From Methanothrix sp. (GTDB lineage: Archaea > Halobacteriota > Methanosarcinia > Methanotrichales > Methanotrichaceae), in the NCBI GenBank assembly GCA_026394555.1, contig JAPKXZ010000051.1:1-64000 (forward strand): a DNA stretch of 64,000 nt, read 5' to 3'. The notes under the pieces are model-generated. The model was given only the letters and a program-made list of their open reading frames with translations. It ran no database searches and was not told the DNA's origin. Positions within the stretch are counted from its first letter, which is position 1, and every line of letters begins with the position of its first letter. Made by a program: the position numbers and the translations under genes. Shown here piece by piece: positions 9,376-16,893 of this stretch.

Positions 9376-9930
9376 TCAGCTGATCCTTCGCTCATCGCTT
9401 CTGCCGCCGGATACCGTTCCTTTCACCGGCGCCTCGCCGGTAGGCAGGTAGAGGGTGAAGGCTCCCGATGTGCTGTTGCCGTCAGCGCTGTTGAGGGTCA
9501 TGCGGTAGAGGAAGACGTTGTCCAGAGATACAACGTTCAGGATCATGGCGTTTCCTTCCAGAAGAGAGCCCTCGGCTGTGGCCATCTGCCGGTTTAAGCC
9601 CTGCTTGAAGACTCCCGTGCCAAAAAGGGCCGCTTCCGACTGGTAGAGTCGCAGCTCAATGTTGCCGATGGGCACGGATTTCTGGTTTGTTAGCTCAAAG
9701 CTCCAGTTGCCGGCCAGATTGCGGCCATACGTCTGCTGGCCGCTCTTTGCCGTGCCGCCCGTCATTTCCATGTATTCTGCCGTGTGCTCTGGATCGGATA
9801 TCTGCATTCCATCCAGGGACAGGTCCATGCCGGCCGGCACTATGACTCTTGGCGTAGGCGCAGCGTAAGCTCCAACCATAATGCAGGCAATAGCGGCCAG
9901 CATTAACAAGATGTTTCTCAAATTGAACAT
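9376..9930 (-). CDS. Secreted protein of unknown function
   Basis: A 184-residue protein. An N-terminal signal peptide (about 1-24, hydrophobic core ILLMLAAIACIMVGAYA) is followed by a polar region with predicted beta structure and no recognised domain. It has no cysteine in the mature part and no C-terminal anchor, so it may be released or held by partners. It begins 22 bp after the radical SAM gene and is probably the third gene of the polyprenyl synthase operon. The function is not recognised. Confidence 0.65.
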   Translation of the reverse strand: MFNLRNILLMLAAIACIMVGAYAAPTPRVIVPAGMDLSLDGMQISDPEHTAEYMEMTGGTAKSGQQTYGRNLAGNWSFELTNQKSVPIGNIELRLYQSEAALFGTGVFKQGLNRQMATAEGSLLEGNAMILNVVSLDNVFLYRMTLNSADGNSTSGAFTLYLPTGEAPVKGTVSGGRSDERRIS

Positions 9931-9952
9931 TTACCAAACCTCCACTAAAATC

Positions 9953-11092
9953 CTATCTCCCCAGTATCTTGCGGTGCGCTTCTCTGAACTTTGGGTCCCT
10001 CATCTGGCAGGAGCATTTCCCCTGGAACCATTGATAGTGGGTCATCTCCTTCCAGATCTCCTTCAGGCTCTTCTCTTTGATATTCCCAAAGGAGAGCGGC
10101 ATGTAAGCGCAGGGCAGGGCCTCGCCTGCCCCATCCACGTGAATCCACCTTCTCCCGGCAAAGCATCCGAACATCTCCGGCCCGAGCAGATAGGGCAGAG
10201 CTGAGACCCTGGGGCCTGGGCCCCGGTTCTTCTCCTTGTGGAAGCGCTCCAGGCGCAGGACGTCGGCTGATGTCAGCACCTCATCTTCATGCGATGCCCA
10301 GCGGCCCACGGCCACGATCTCATAAAAGGAGAGTTCATGCACGCCCAGATTCGTGGCCAGCGAAAAAGCATCCTCCAGATGGTCGATGTTGTGGGGGGAA
10401 GTCACCATGAACAAGTCCACCAGCAGGCCCGCTTCCAGCGCGTTTTTGACGCCATCGAGCGCATCGTGGTAAGCGCCGCTGCGCCCCCTTACTCGGTCGT
10501 GCTCTTTTTCCAAGGGGCTATCGATGCTGATTCGCACGGCATAAAGCCCGGCCTCTTTCAGTCGCCTCGCCATCTCGGGAGTAAGGTGGTAGCCACTGGT
10601 AAATGAGGTAGCAATGGCCCGCTCGCCCACGGAGGAGACCAGATCGGGCAGATCTTTTCTCAGCATGGGCTCGCCTCCGTCAAAGGTTATGAGGTAAGAA
10701 CCCATATCCATCGCCTGGGATATGGCATCTTTTACGACACCGCTTTCCAGTATCTCTCCCTGACGGGAGGGGGCGCTGCAATGAATGCAGTCATTAGGAC
10801 AGGCCCTCATGACGGCTATGGAAAACTGATCGGGCACAGGTCGACGGGTTAAAGCCGCCACCTGGGCGGAGAGCATGCGATCGAAGGCCTGGCTGGGGGC
10901 GGGCGGAATCCAGGTGGAGAAGATGAACTTGTCCGGGCCGGAGCTTATGGGCTTCTCATCAGCGAAGATCTTATTGATCCTGTCCATGATCGGCCTGGCT
11001 ATGGGAGCGAGCGCGCCCCGAGCGGAAAGCGTGATGTCTCTTCCTTTTGCGGAAGCCTCAATTCTCAGCAGAGGCTTTTTTGCGATCTGCAT
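9953..11092 (-). CDS. Radical SAM protein with SPASM-like C-terminus
   Basis: A 379-residue radical SAM enzyme. The cluster-binding motif is CPNDCIHC (about 109), followed by the SAM-binding FDGGEPMLR. The C-terminal part has additional cysteines of the SPASM/twitch type (FGCFAGRR, LPCAYMPL, GKCSCQM), so one or two auxiliary 4Fe-4S clusters are likely. About 100 N-terminal residues precede the radical SAM core. The start overlaps the end of the polyprenyl synthase gene by 28 bp, indicating one transcript. The substrate is unknown; the linkage to prenyl synthesis hints at lipid or quinone-like cofactor modification, but that is inference. Confidence 0.85.
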   Translation of the reverse strand: MQIAKKPLLRIEASAKGRDITLSARGALAPIARPIMDRINKIFADEKPISSGPDKFIFSTWIPPAPSQAFDRMLSAQVAALTRRPVPDQFSIAVMRACPNDCIHCSAPSRQGEILESGVVKDAISQAMDMGSYLITFDGGEPMLRKDLPDLVSSVGERAIATSFTSGYHLTPEMARRLKEAGLYAVRISIDSPLEKEHDRVRGRSGAYHDALDGVKNALEAGLLVDLFMVTSPHNIDHLEDAFSLATNLGVHELSFYEIVAVGRWASHEDEVLTSADVLRLERFHKEKNRGPGPRVSALPYLLGPEMFGCFAGRRWIHVDGAGEALPCAYMPLSFGNIKEKSLKEIWKEMTHYQWFQGKCSCQMRDPKFREAHRKILGR

Positions 11093-11934
11093 CTCTCTAG
11101 TCCCCTCTGCGTCATCTCGTCCACAATGCTCTCCAGGCGAGATAACATATCATCGCGTCCTGTTGAGAGAAAAAGAGCTTTTTTTGCGAGGCCGCTGTGA
11201 TCATCAATGACCTTAATGCACATCTCTGCTGCGACATCATCCGGATACTGGTTGCTGTAGATTATGGGAAGGGTAACCGAAATCTTCTTGGACGATTTTC
11301 CTTGATCCAGCCCCAGGAATTCCTCCAGGTCATCGAGTACCTGATATCCCAGACCCAGGTGCGTCCCATAACTCTCCAACCTGGAAACATCCTCCTCATT
11401 AGCTCCGGCTATGAGTCCGCCTATCTTGGCAGATGCGGAAAAGAGAGAGGCGGTTTTCTTAGAGATGCATTGGTAGTAATCATCAGGGGTTGAGGCGGAA
11501 GACAGATCCATCAGCTCTCCCTCTGACATGTTCATGCAGGCGGAGGCAAAAGTGCTGATTACCGGCTGGCTATAATGAGATATCAGCTCGATAGATCGAG
11601 AGATGAGCCAGTCCCCGGCGAGAAGAGAAGCTTCCGGACCAAAACGCTGCAACGCGCTTTCTGAGCCTCTTCTCTCTAACCCCTGGTCGAGAATGTCGTC
11701 ATGCACCAGGGAGGCGGCATGCACCAGCTCAATGGCCAGAGCCGCGTTCACGGCGAAAGGCGCGCTGCCACCCATTGCCTGTGCGGAGAAGATCAGGATA
11801 AGGGGCCGAACCCTCTTTCCCGGGGCGGAGAGCACATAGCTGATTATCTCTCCCAGGGGAGAATTCGGCAGGCTTCTCACCAGTTCGGCGAGTTGCTTGT
11901 TTATGAGGTTGTATTCATCCCAGCCGGAGAACAT
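11065..11934 (-). CDS. Trans-isoprenyl diphosphate synthase (GGPP synthase-like)
   Basis: A 289-residue polyprenyl synthetase. It condenses isopentenyl diphosphate with allylic diphosphates to make chains for archaeal lipids or long-chain carriers. Seen directly: GKRVRPLILI (substrate-binding Lys/Arg), the first aspartate-rich motif HDDILDQ (about 80) and a second motif region YQVLDDLEEFLG. In most family members the second motif is DDxxD; here the last Asp is Glu. Product length cannot be read with confidence. It is the first gene of a minus-strand operon with a radical SAM enzyme and an exported protein. A second GGPP synthase may exist elsewhere. Confidence 0.85.
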   Translation of the reverse strand: MFSGWDEYNLINKQLAELVRSLPNSPLGEIISYVLSAPGKRVRPLILIFSAQAMGGSAPFAVNAALAIELVHAASLVHDDILDQGLERRGSESALQRFGPEASLLAGDWLISRSIELISHYSQPVISTFASACMNMSEGELMDLSSASTPDDYYQCISKKTASLFSASAKIGGLIAGANEEDVSRLESYGTHLGLGYQVLDDLEEFLGLDQGKSSKKISVTLPIIYSNQYPDDVAAEMCIKVIDDHSGLAKKALFLSTGRDDMLSRLESIVDEMTQRGLERCRSQKSLC

Positions 11935-12091
11935 CGAATGGGGTACTGCCGGCCTGGCTATTTAGCTTTTGCTGATGCGAATATTTTAGGATCTGCCAGA
12001 TCATAACCGCATTTGAAGCGAAAGCCTTTTAAGTTAACAATAGTTATTGCGAGGGTATTGAAAAAAGCATGAAAAATTGGTGATACGAGAT

Positions 12092-12496
12092 ATGAAGGTT
12101 TTACATTTAATTCTAATGGCGTATATTTTGGCAATATTCTCAACAGCAGCTGCCCAAAATCCCTTTGAGGCGGCAGCCAGTTCCCTCCAGGAACAGATGA
12201 ATACTGCCGGACAACAGCTTCAGGAGAAAGCTACAAAGCACGTTCTCGAAGGAAATCTAACCCAAGAGCACATTGCCCAGGATCTCAATGCCACCAAAGA
12301 TAATCTGACGGCTCAAGCAACAGCAAAAATCAACCAGATAAGTCAGAACCTGAGCCCCGAGCAGCTTCAACAAAAGGCAACCGAGGAGCTGAAGAAGCAG
12401 GTAAGCGAACAGATTAAACAGCAACCGGGATTTGAGGCCGCTTTAGCTTTATTGGCCGTACTGGCCGCGGTTGGCTTATTCCGGCGAAGAAACTAA
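12092..12496 (+). CDS. Small exported PGF-CTERM protein
   Basis: The chosen start is ATG 12092, which has GGTGAT (12079-12084) as Shine-Dalgarno; an upstream TTG at 12077 is in frame but less likely. The protein (134 residues) has a signal peptide (VLHLILMAYILAIFSTAAAQ), a long polar helical middle rich in Gln, Ala and Lys, and a C-terminal tripartite sorting signal: PGF, hydrophobic stretch, then FRRRN. This is the PGF-CTERM signal recognised by archaeosortase A, which cleaves it and attaches the protein to a membrane lipid. The function of the helical middle is unknown; it could be a spacer in the cell envelope. Confidence 0.75.
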   Translation: MKVLHLILMAYILAIFSTAAAQNPFEAAASSLQEQMNTAGQQLQEKATKHVLEGNLTQEHIAQDLNATKDNLTAQATAKINQISQNLSPEQLQQKATEELKKQVSEQIKQQPGFEAALALLAVLAAVGLFRRRN

Positions 12497-12767
12497 GAGA
12501 ATCATCATTCATCCTTTTTTTGTCCCAGTTAGTTTTCCTGAGCCGTTGGATTCTTGGATTTCAGAGTCTCGCCTTAGATGTAATCATGAATGGTATCTGA
12601 AAGATCCAAGCAAGCCGCCTAAAGTGTGCCTAAACCCAAATTGTAATTCGCCTTATTGGGATCGCGAACAAAAAGAGTCAAAAGATAATTTTGCTATCTA
12701 TTTTTCATTCATTGGATATTTTGGCATAATATCATCTATTTTACATTTTCTAACATTTGTTGCATAA
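12471..12767 (+). CDS. Possible small zinc-ribbon protein, probably degenerate
   Basis: The open frame encodes a stretch with CNHEW, VCLNPNCNSPYW and a hydrophobic C-terminus. The 'C..HEW ... C...C.SPYW' pattern is a common zinc-ribbon signature, but the first knuckle keeps only one Cys. No good start codon exists (TTG 12471 lies inside the preceding gene), and its last 70 bases overlap the convergent gene. I think it is a remnant or an N-terminally truncated gene. Confidence 0.35.
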   Translation: MAYSGEETKRIIIHPFFVPVSFPEPLDSWISESRLRCNHEWYLKDPSKPPKVCLNPNCNSPYWDREQKESKDNFAIYFSFIGYFGIISSILHFLTFVA

Positions 12768-13372
12768 TATTCTAGTTGATCTTTGTTGAAAGGATACCAT
12801 TCATTATATGGATATCTACGGAAGTATTGAGCAATTGCCTCTCTGTAGTGTTCATAAGCGAAATCTGCTAACCTGCCTTTTCGCAAAACTTTATTTTGCT
12901 CCAAATCAACTCGTTCTAATTGAATAATTTTATGAAAATTCACGGCCATTTCTGAATTGATCCCCATACTATCATCTTTCGGTAAATAAAACCAACTCGC
13001 ATTTTTACATAAACGTTCTGTGAGCGTACCTACCCAACCTTTGGAACTTGATGGCTGACTATGGTAGACATCAATAAAGGGCTCGATTTGAAATAAAGAA
13101 ATGTTCGGAGCATTGGAAGCATCACAGTCTTGAGATGCCACAATTGCCCATGTTTTTCTCAAGCCGATCGAGATAACAACCGGATCGTCTTCTTTATTAT
13201 CTTTAACTGTATCCTTGATATCATTCCAATTAGATGCTTTAAGCCCAGCCATCGAGATAGTCTGTAATGCTTCTAGAGATAATATTGTATATGGCAATGG
13301 ATAGAAGATATCTCCTTGTCGAATGGGTTGATCATTTTCAAGGAGATTATAACACACAATCCACACCCTCAT
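12698..13372 (-). CDS. Uncharacterised protein with QGDIF and SQDCD motifs
   Basis: A protein of up to 224 residues, not assigned to a known family. Near the N-terminus it has IRQGDIFYPLP, and in the middle WAIVASQDCDASN. Proteins with 'QGDIF ... SQDCD' occur sporadically in bacteria and archaea; no function is known to me. No membrane segment or signal peptide is seen. The ATG at 13372 lies within the end of the previous gene; a GTG at 13357, preceded by GAGGGTG, may be the true start. It is the last gene of a tightly packed three-gene module (with 13347-13775 and 13772-14134) of lower GC content than neighbours. Confidence 0.6.
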   Translation of the reverse strand: MRVWIVCYNLLENDQPIRQGDIFYPLPYTILSLEALQTISMAGLKASNWNDIKDTVKDNKEDDPVVISIGLRKTWAIVASQDCDASNAPNISLFQIEPFIDVYHSQPSSSKGWVGTLTERLCKNASWFYLPKDDSMGINSEMAVNFHKIIQLERVDLEQNKVLRKGRLADFAYEHYREAIAQYFRRYPYNEWYPFNKDQLEYYATNVRKCKIDDIMPKYPMNEK

Positions 13373-13775
13373 TAAAGATGGATCTCTGCCTAGCTTCTTC
13401 TTCCCCGTATTCTTTCCATCTTCTATCGGGTTTTTTGAATGTATCTAATGCCGCCTTATACGCCTCGATAAAAGGAGCGTTTCCTAATTTCGATTTGATT
13501 TGTTGCAAAGTGTCCCCGACAGCGTCATCCATAAACGTATCTTTCTGGATTGAGGGGAAAGTCACTCTTATTACTTCACTGATATTAGTTCCAATTGACT
13601 TATCCTGCCGAACGTAGAGATTTCTTTCAGAGGGGGTTGAATGGTGCTTATTTTGCCAGGCGAGGGGGGTATACCCCAGCCCTCTTAGAGATATTGTTTC
13701 GTCTCTTGTATCTGCACGGTTTGGCCTCACAATGACCTCTCCAAAATCACAGCCACCGTTTCGTGGAAGGTTCAT
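13347..13775 (-). CDS. Hypothetical protein, middle gene of a three-gene module
   Basis: A 142-residue soluble protein that I do not recognise. Visible segments are IRVTFPSIQKDTFMDDAVGD (about 66-86) and a charged helical C-terminal half with Lys/Glu-rich stretches. Its start overlaps the stop of the upstream gene (ATGA type, 4 bases) and its end overlaps the next gene by 26 bases. This indicates translational coupling and probably a shared complex. Confidence 0.55.
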   Translation of the reverse strand: MNLPRNGGCDFGEVIVRPNRADTRDETISLRGLGYTPLAWQNKHHSTPSERNLYVRQDKSIGTNISEVIRVTFPSIQKDTFMDDAVGDTLQQIKSKLGNAPFIEAYKAALDTFKKPDRRWKEYGEEEARQRSIFNEGVDCVL

Positions 13776-14134
13776 TTGTGATCACCCGTTGCGGCTCTTT
13801 CTGCTATAACTTCTTCACATTCTTCTATTTTTTTATTAAGCATTGTAATAAGATCTTTGGCAAAGGGAACATTAATCACAATTCCGAATTTAACATCTCT
13901 TGTGAAGGTTCCGGTATCTTGAAGGTCGGAAAGTTTTGCTTTGCCATCTTCGACGAGTATCGCGATTTGTTCTACCGGCCGATCTTTCGACTCGAAATGA
14001 AAATCGCAGACAATCTCGCCCCGAGGAGTCACGTTACTAAGAGCGCCATTAACGAATTCCAGCCTGTATTCTGGGGAGTTACTTGAAACAAATTTGTATT
14101 GGGACGGCTTAACCTCGTGACGGTTTTTGCTCAT
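13772..14134 (-). CDS. DUF3467-like small protein
   Basis: A 120-residue protein, first in the three-gene module. The pattern YRLEFVNGALSNVTPRGEIV followed by FGIVINVPFAKDLITMLNKK resembles DUF3467, small proteins with a beta hairpin and a final helix ending 'A..l...l...i...E'. That comparison is from memory. A Shine-Dalgarno sequence (GAGGA) lies 5-9 bases before the ATG. The role is unknown; genes of this type can accompany signalling or conflict modules. Confidence 0.55.
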   Translation of the reverse strand: MSKNRHEVKPSQYKFVSSNSPEYRLEFVNGALSNVTPRGEIVCDFHFESKDRPVEQIAILVEDGKAKLSDLQDTGTFTRDVKFGIVINVPFAKDLITMLNKKIEECEEVIAERAATGDHK

Positions 14135-14301
14135 AGGATTCCTCGGTATTCTTTTAGTGAATCATTGGCATATAAGGATTGTCCCAAAAATTTAGAGACC
14201 ATCACAATACTATTTTACAAATGTTTGTATATTAATAATAATATATAAAATCTTCTGTTAGATATACTTTAGTTGCAGGCTTCGGACTTTATTTGCAGGG
14301 C

Positions 14302-14321
14302 CGACTTTACATGCAAAGTCG
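14302..14321. promoter_or_regulatory. Inverted repeat upstream of the CDF operon
   Basis: A 20-base inverted repeat with 7-base arms CGACTTT and AAAGTCG around ACATGC. It lies 15 bases upstream of the TATA box of the CDF transporter gene. A related sequence, GGACTTTATTTGCAGG, is just upstream at 14284-14299. It could be an activator or metal-sensor site; its function is inferred from position only. Confidence 0.4.
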
Positions 14322-14335
14322 TCCCAGGCAGAACC

Positions 14336-14370
14336 AATATATACCAATACGATGACTGACCGTCAGTCAT
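14336..14370 (+). promoter_or_regulatory. Promoter and TetR-type operator of the CDF-usp-tetR operon
   Basis: A TATA box (AATATATA, 14336-14343) is followed 9 bases later by a perfect palindrome ATGACTGACCGTCAGTCAT (14352-14370, two 9-base arms around one C). The expected transcription start (about 25 bases after the TATA box) falls inside the palindrome, so bound repressor would block initiation. The core TGAC...GTCA is typical of TetR-family operators, and a TetR gene is third in this operon. Confidence 0.7.
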
Positions 14371-14388
14371 AGAGTAAAGGAAAGAAAT

Positions 14389-15372
14389 ATGGAACTCAAT
14401 GATGCAGAAAAAAATAAGCGAAAGTCAAACGTGGCTCTGCTTTCCGTAATCTCGAATACCAGCCTTGTGATTCTCAAACTTGTTGCAGGAACGTTGATCG
14501 GATCGGTCTCTGTAATATCCGAGGCCATCCATTCGGGAGTGGACCTGTTGGCGGCCATCATTGCATTTTTTGCCGTGAGAAAATCCGGCAAACCGGCAGA
14601 CGAGGACCATCCCTTCGGGCACGGCAAGGTTGAGAATATCTCTGGAACTGTTGAGGCTTTGCTCATCTTCCTTGCGGCGGGCTGGATCATCTTTGAGGCC
14701 GTAAAAAAGCTGAGAAATCCCGAACCTCTGGGTGATGCCTGGCTAGGCATTGTCGTGATGCTGATTTCCGTCATGGCGAATATCATAGTTTCCAAGAATC
14801 TTTTTAAGGTTGGAAAAGAAACGGACTCTATCGCTCTGATGGCGGACGCCTGGCATCTGCGAACAGACGTATACACATCGCTTGGTGTTTTCGGCGGCCT
14901 GGCCATCATCTTTGCAGGCGGATTTGTCCTTCCCGGCGTAGATCTGCGATGGGTGGATCCGGTGGCTGCCATAGGAGTCGCTCTGCTGATAGTACGAGCT
15001 GCCTATCATCTGACGGTTGAGTCAGCCCGTGACCTGGTGGATGTGGGTCTTCCTTCTGAAGAGGTGGACGATATGCGTAGGCACATAAAGGCTTTTGCTC
15101 CAACCATCCGGGGATTTCATCGCCTTCGCACGCGAAAAGCTGGACCCAGTCGCTTCGTGGAGTTTCACATCAGAGTCGATGCATCAATGTCGGTGGACGA
15201 ATCACATCGCATTGCCGACATGATAACCTGCTCTATCAAACAGCACTATCCTGGGACTACAGTTACCATCCATATCGAGCCCTGCAATTGCGCCATGGCC
15301 AAAGAAGGCTCATGCGGCTGCCTGCTCAGTGAGCAAGAGAAAAGAGAGCTTAAAATCATTTGCGAGGTTTGA
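14389..15372 (+). CDS. Cation diffusion facilitator (CDF) metal efflux transporter
   Basis: A 327-residue CDF protein that exports divalent metal in exchange for protons. There are about six membrane helices in residues 15-205 and a cytoplasmic C-terminal domain. The transport-site motifs are HSGVD in helix II and HLRTD in helix V, an HD-HD arrangement common in zinc transporters, and HPFGHGKVEN lies after helix II. The C-terminus ends in a Cys cluster (CNCAMAKEGSCGC), an extra metal-binding tail. It follows a promoter with a TetR-like operator and is 5 bp from the usp gene. The true metal is not known. Confidence 0.9.
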   Translation: MELNDAEKNKRKSNVALLSVISNTSLVILKLVAGTLIGSVSVISEAIHSGVDLLAAIIAFFAVRKSGKPADEDHPFGHGKVENISGTVEALLIFLAAGWIIFEAVKKLRNPEPLGDAWLGIVVMLISVMANIIVSKNLFKVGKETDSIALMADAWHLRTDVYTSLGVFGGLAIIFAGGFVLPGVDLRWVDPVAAIGVALLIVRAAYHLTVESARDLVDVGLPSEEVDDMRRHIKAFAPTIRGFHRLRTRKAGPSRFVEFHIRVDASMSVDESHRIADMITCSIKQHYPGTTVTIHIEPCNCAMAKEGSCGCLLSEQEKRELKIICEV

Positions 15373-15377
15373 TTCTT

Positions 15378-15833
15378 ATGCTGAAAAAGATATTGTTAGC
15401 CACGGATGGATCGGAGACAAGCATGCGAGCCGCGAAGAATGCCGTTAGTATCGGGAATAAAGCAGGTGCCACGGTAACGGCGGTTTACGTTGTCGATGTG
15501 CATAGACTGGCTCAGCTTCCCGGTTATGCGGCAATGCCCGGTATTAAAGACAATCTGGTGGAACTCATGTTCAAGGAAGGCAGCGAGGCATTGGAGGAGA
15601 TTGAGGATATGGCCCGGGATGCAGGAGTGGCTTATGAAAGAGTGGTAGCTGAGGGTGATCCGGGTGAGGAGCTGCTCAAGCTCTGCCGCGATCCGGGTTT
15701 TGACCTGATCGTGCTTGGCACCATCGGAAAGAGCGGCCTGAAACGGTTCCTCTTGGGAAGCGTAGCCGAGAAAGTGGTGCGCCATTCTCATGTGCCGGTT
15801 CTAGTGGTGCCTGCAAAAGATGAACAAGAATAA
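15378..15833 (+). CDS. Universal stress protein (UspA family)
   Basis: A 151-residue protein starting at ATG 15378, chosen because GAGGT at 15363-15367 is a suitable Shine-Dalgarno sequence and because MLKKILLATDGS is the normal family N-terminus. The ATP-binding loop GTIGKSGLKRFLLGSVAEKV (pattern G2xG9xGS) is present near residues 110-130, so it is probably an ATP-binding type. It is cotranscribed with the CDF transporter upstream and the TetR regulator 26 bp downstream. The role here is probably stress-related to metal, by inference. Confidence 0.9.
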   Translation: MLKKILLATDGSETSMRAAKNAVSIGNKAGATVTAVYVVDVHRLAQLPGYAAMPGIKDNLVELMFKEGSEALEEIEDMARDAGVAYERVVAEGDPGEELLKLCRDPGFDLIVLGTIGKSGLKRFLLGSVAEKVVRHSHVPVLVVPAKDEQE

Positions 15834-15859
15834 TCGGGACCGGATAGAGTGCTGAAAAG

Positions 15860-16422
15860 ATGAAAAGAATTACTAAAGTACCCGAAGAAAGAAGACGAGA
15901 ATTGATTGATACGGCTGAGCGTCTCTTCATGGAAAAGGGATATGAGCATACAGCAATTAGCGACATTGTCAAAGAGCTAAATATTGCCCAGGGAACTCTC
16001 TACTACTACTTTCGCTCTAAAGAAGATATATTGGAAGCCGTTGTTGATAAGAGCATTGCCGTCTTGGAGCAAAATGTTATCATGCTCACCCAAGATGAAG
16101 GGGTCGATGAGGCAATGACTTCATAGACTTTCTCCATCAAGACATAAATGCCGTAATGCATGCCAAGCTGGAAAAGGCAACTGTGGAGCGAATCGTCCCT
16201 ATTTTATCCGAGTTAGTGGCCAAAGGAAATGCGAAGGGCCGTTTCAATATTGAAAATCCCACCGAGACGGTTCTGTTTCTCAGTACTGCCCTGGTCTATA
16301 TCTTCCACCAGCCGGATATCAACACCGACCAACAACGCCGTGAGAAGCTATGTCAGTCTCTTGAGACGATACTGAACAGGGTCCTGGTGGCCAAGAATTA
16401 TAGCTTCATGATAAATATTTGA
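15860..16422 (+). pseudogene. TetR/AcrR-family regulator, frameshifted
   Basis: Two adjacent frames together make one TetR protein. Residues 1-88 (15860-16126) hold the N-terminal HTH: LIDTAERLFMEKGYEHTAIS and AQGTLYYYFRSKEDILEAVV. The frame then hits TAG at 16124-16126. The ligand-binding half continues in the -1 frame from about 16115 (NDFIDFLHQDINAVMH) to 16422. Adding one A in GCAATG (near 16114) would restore a full-length regulator of about 187 residues. No slippery heptamer is seen, so programmed frameshifting is unlikely. It is a real recent mutation or a sequence error. It is the likely repressor of the operator at 14352-14370. Confidence 0.8.
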
Positions 16423-16437
16423 TTAGATCTAAAAAAT

Positions 16438-16854
16438 TTATAGTAGCCGGCTGGATTCTATTTTGGCGCATCTTCCAGCTACCACCTTGTACCCTTCTTT
16501 ATCCAGCTTCTTTATGGCTTCCGGGCTTTCAGTGCCCGGCTGCATCCAGAAGACCTTGAAGCCTTTCTTCTTGGCCTCCTCGACCAAGGCGGGCACGGCA
16601 GAGGGCCTGCGAAAAACGTTCACAATATCGATCTCATCCGGTATGTCCTGCATGGAGGCATAGACCTTCTCGCCCAGAATGATTTTGCCGGCATAATTGG
16701 GATTGACGAGATAGAGCTTGAAGCCGTGGCTTTGTAGGACATCGGAGACGAAGTAGCTGGGCTTGTAGGGATCGGGGGAGATGCCGACCACGCAGATGGT
16801 GCGGCAGCTTTTCAGGGCCTCTTTGAGGTCCAAATCTTCGCGAAGGATGGGCAT
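16438..16854 (-). CDS. CoA-binding domain protein (YccU-like)
   Basis: A 138-residue Rossmann-fold protein of the CoA_binding family. The N-terminal part has CRTICVVGISPDPYKPSYFV (phosphate-binding loop region), then LYLVNPNYAGKIILGEKVYA and VDIVNVFRRP, and an active-site-like HTH-free C-terminus (VFWMQPGTESPEAIKKLDKE, ending GYKVVAGRCAKIE). The family is predicted to bind CoA or a similar nucleotide; no reaction is established. It lies 39 bp after the TPR gene on the same strand. Confidence 0.85.
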   Translation of the reverse strand: MPILREDLDLKEALKSCRTICVVGISPDPYKPSYFVSDVLQSHGFKLYLVNPNYAGKIILGEKVYASMQDIPDEIDIVNVFRRPSAVPALVEEAKKKGFKVFWMQPGTESPEAIKKLDKEGYKVVAGRCAKIESSRLL

Positions 16855-16893
16855 AAGAAGTACATAGGCTTTCTTGGGATAAATAGTTGAACC

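Noticed and set aside
16100..16160. Programmed frameshift in the TetR gene
   Set aside because: No slippery heptamer and no downstream stem; a one-base deletion explains it.
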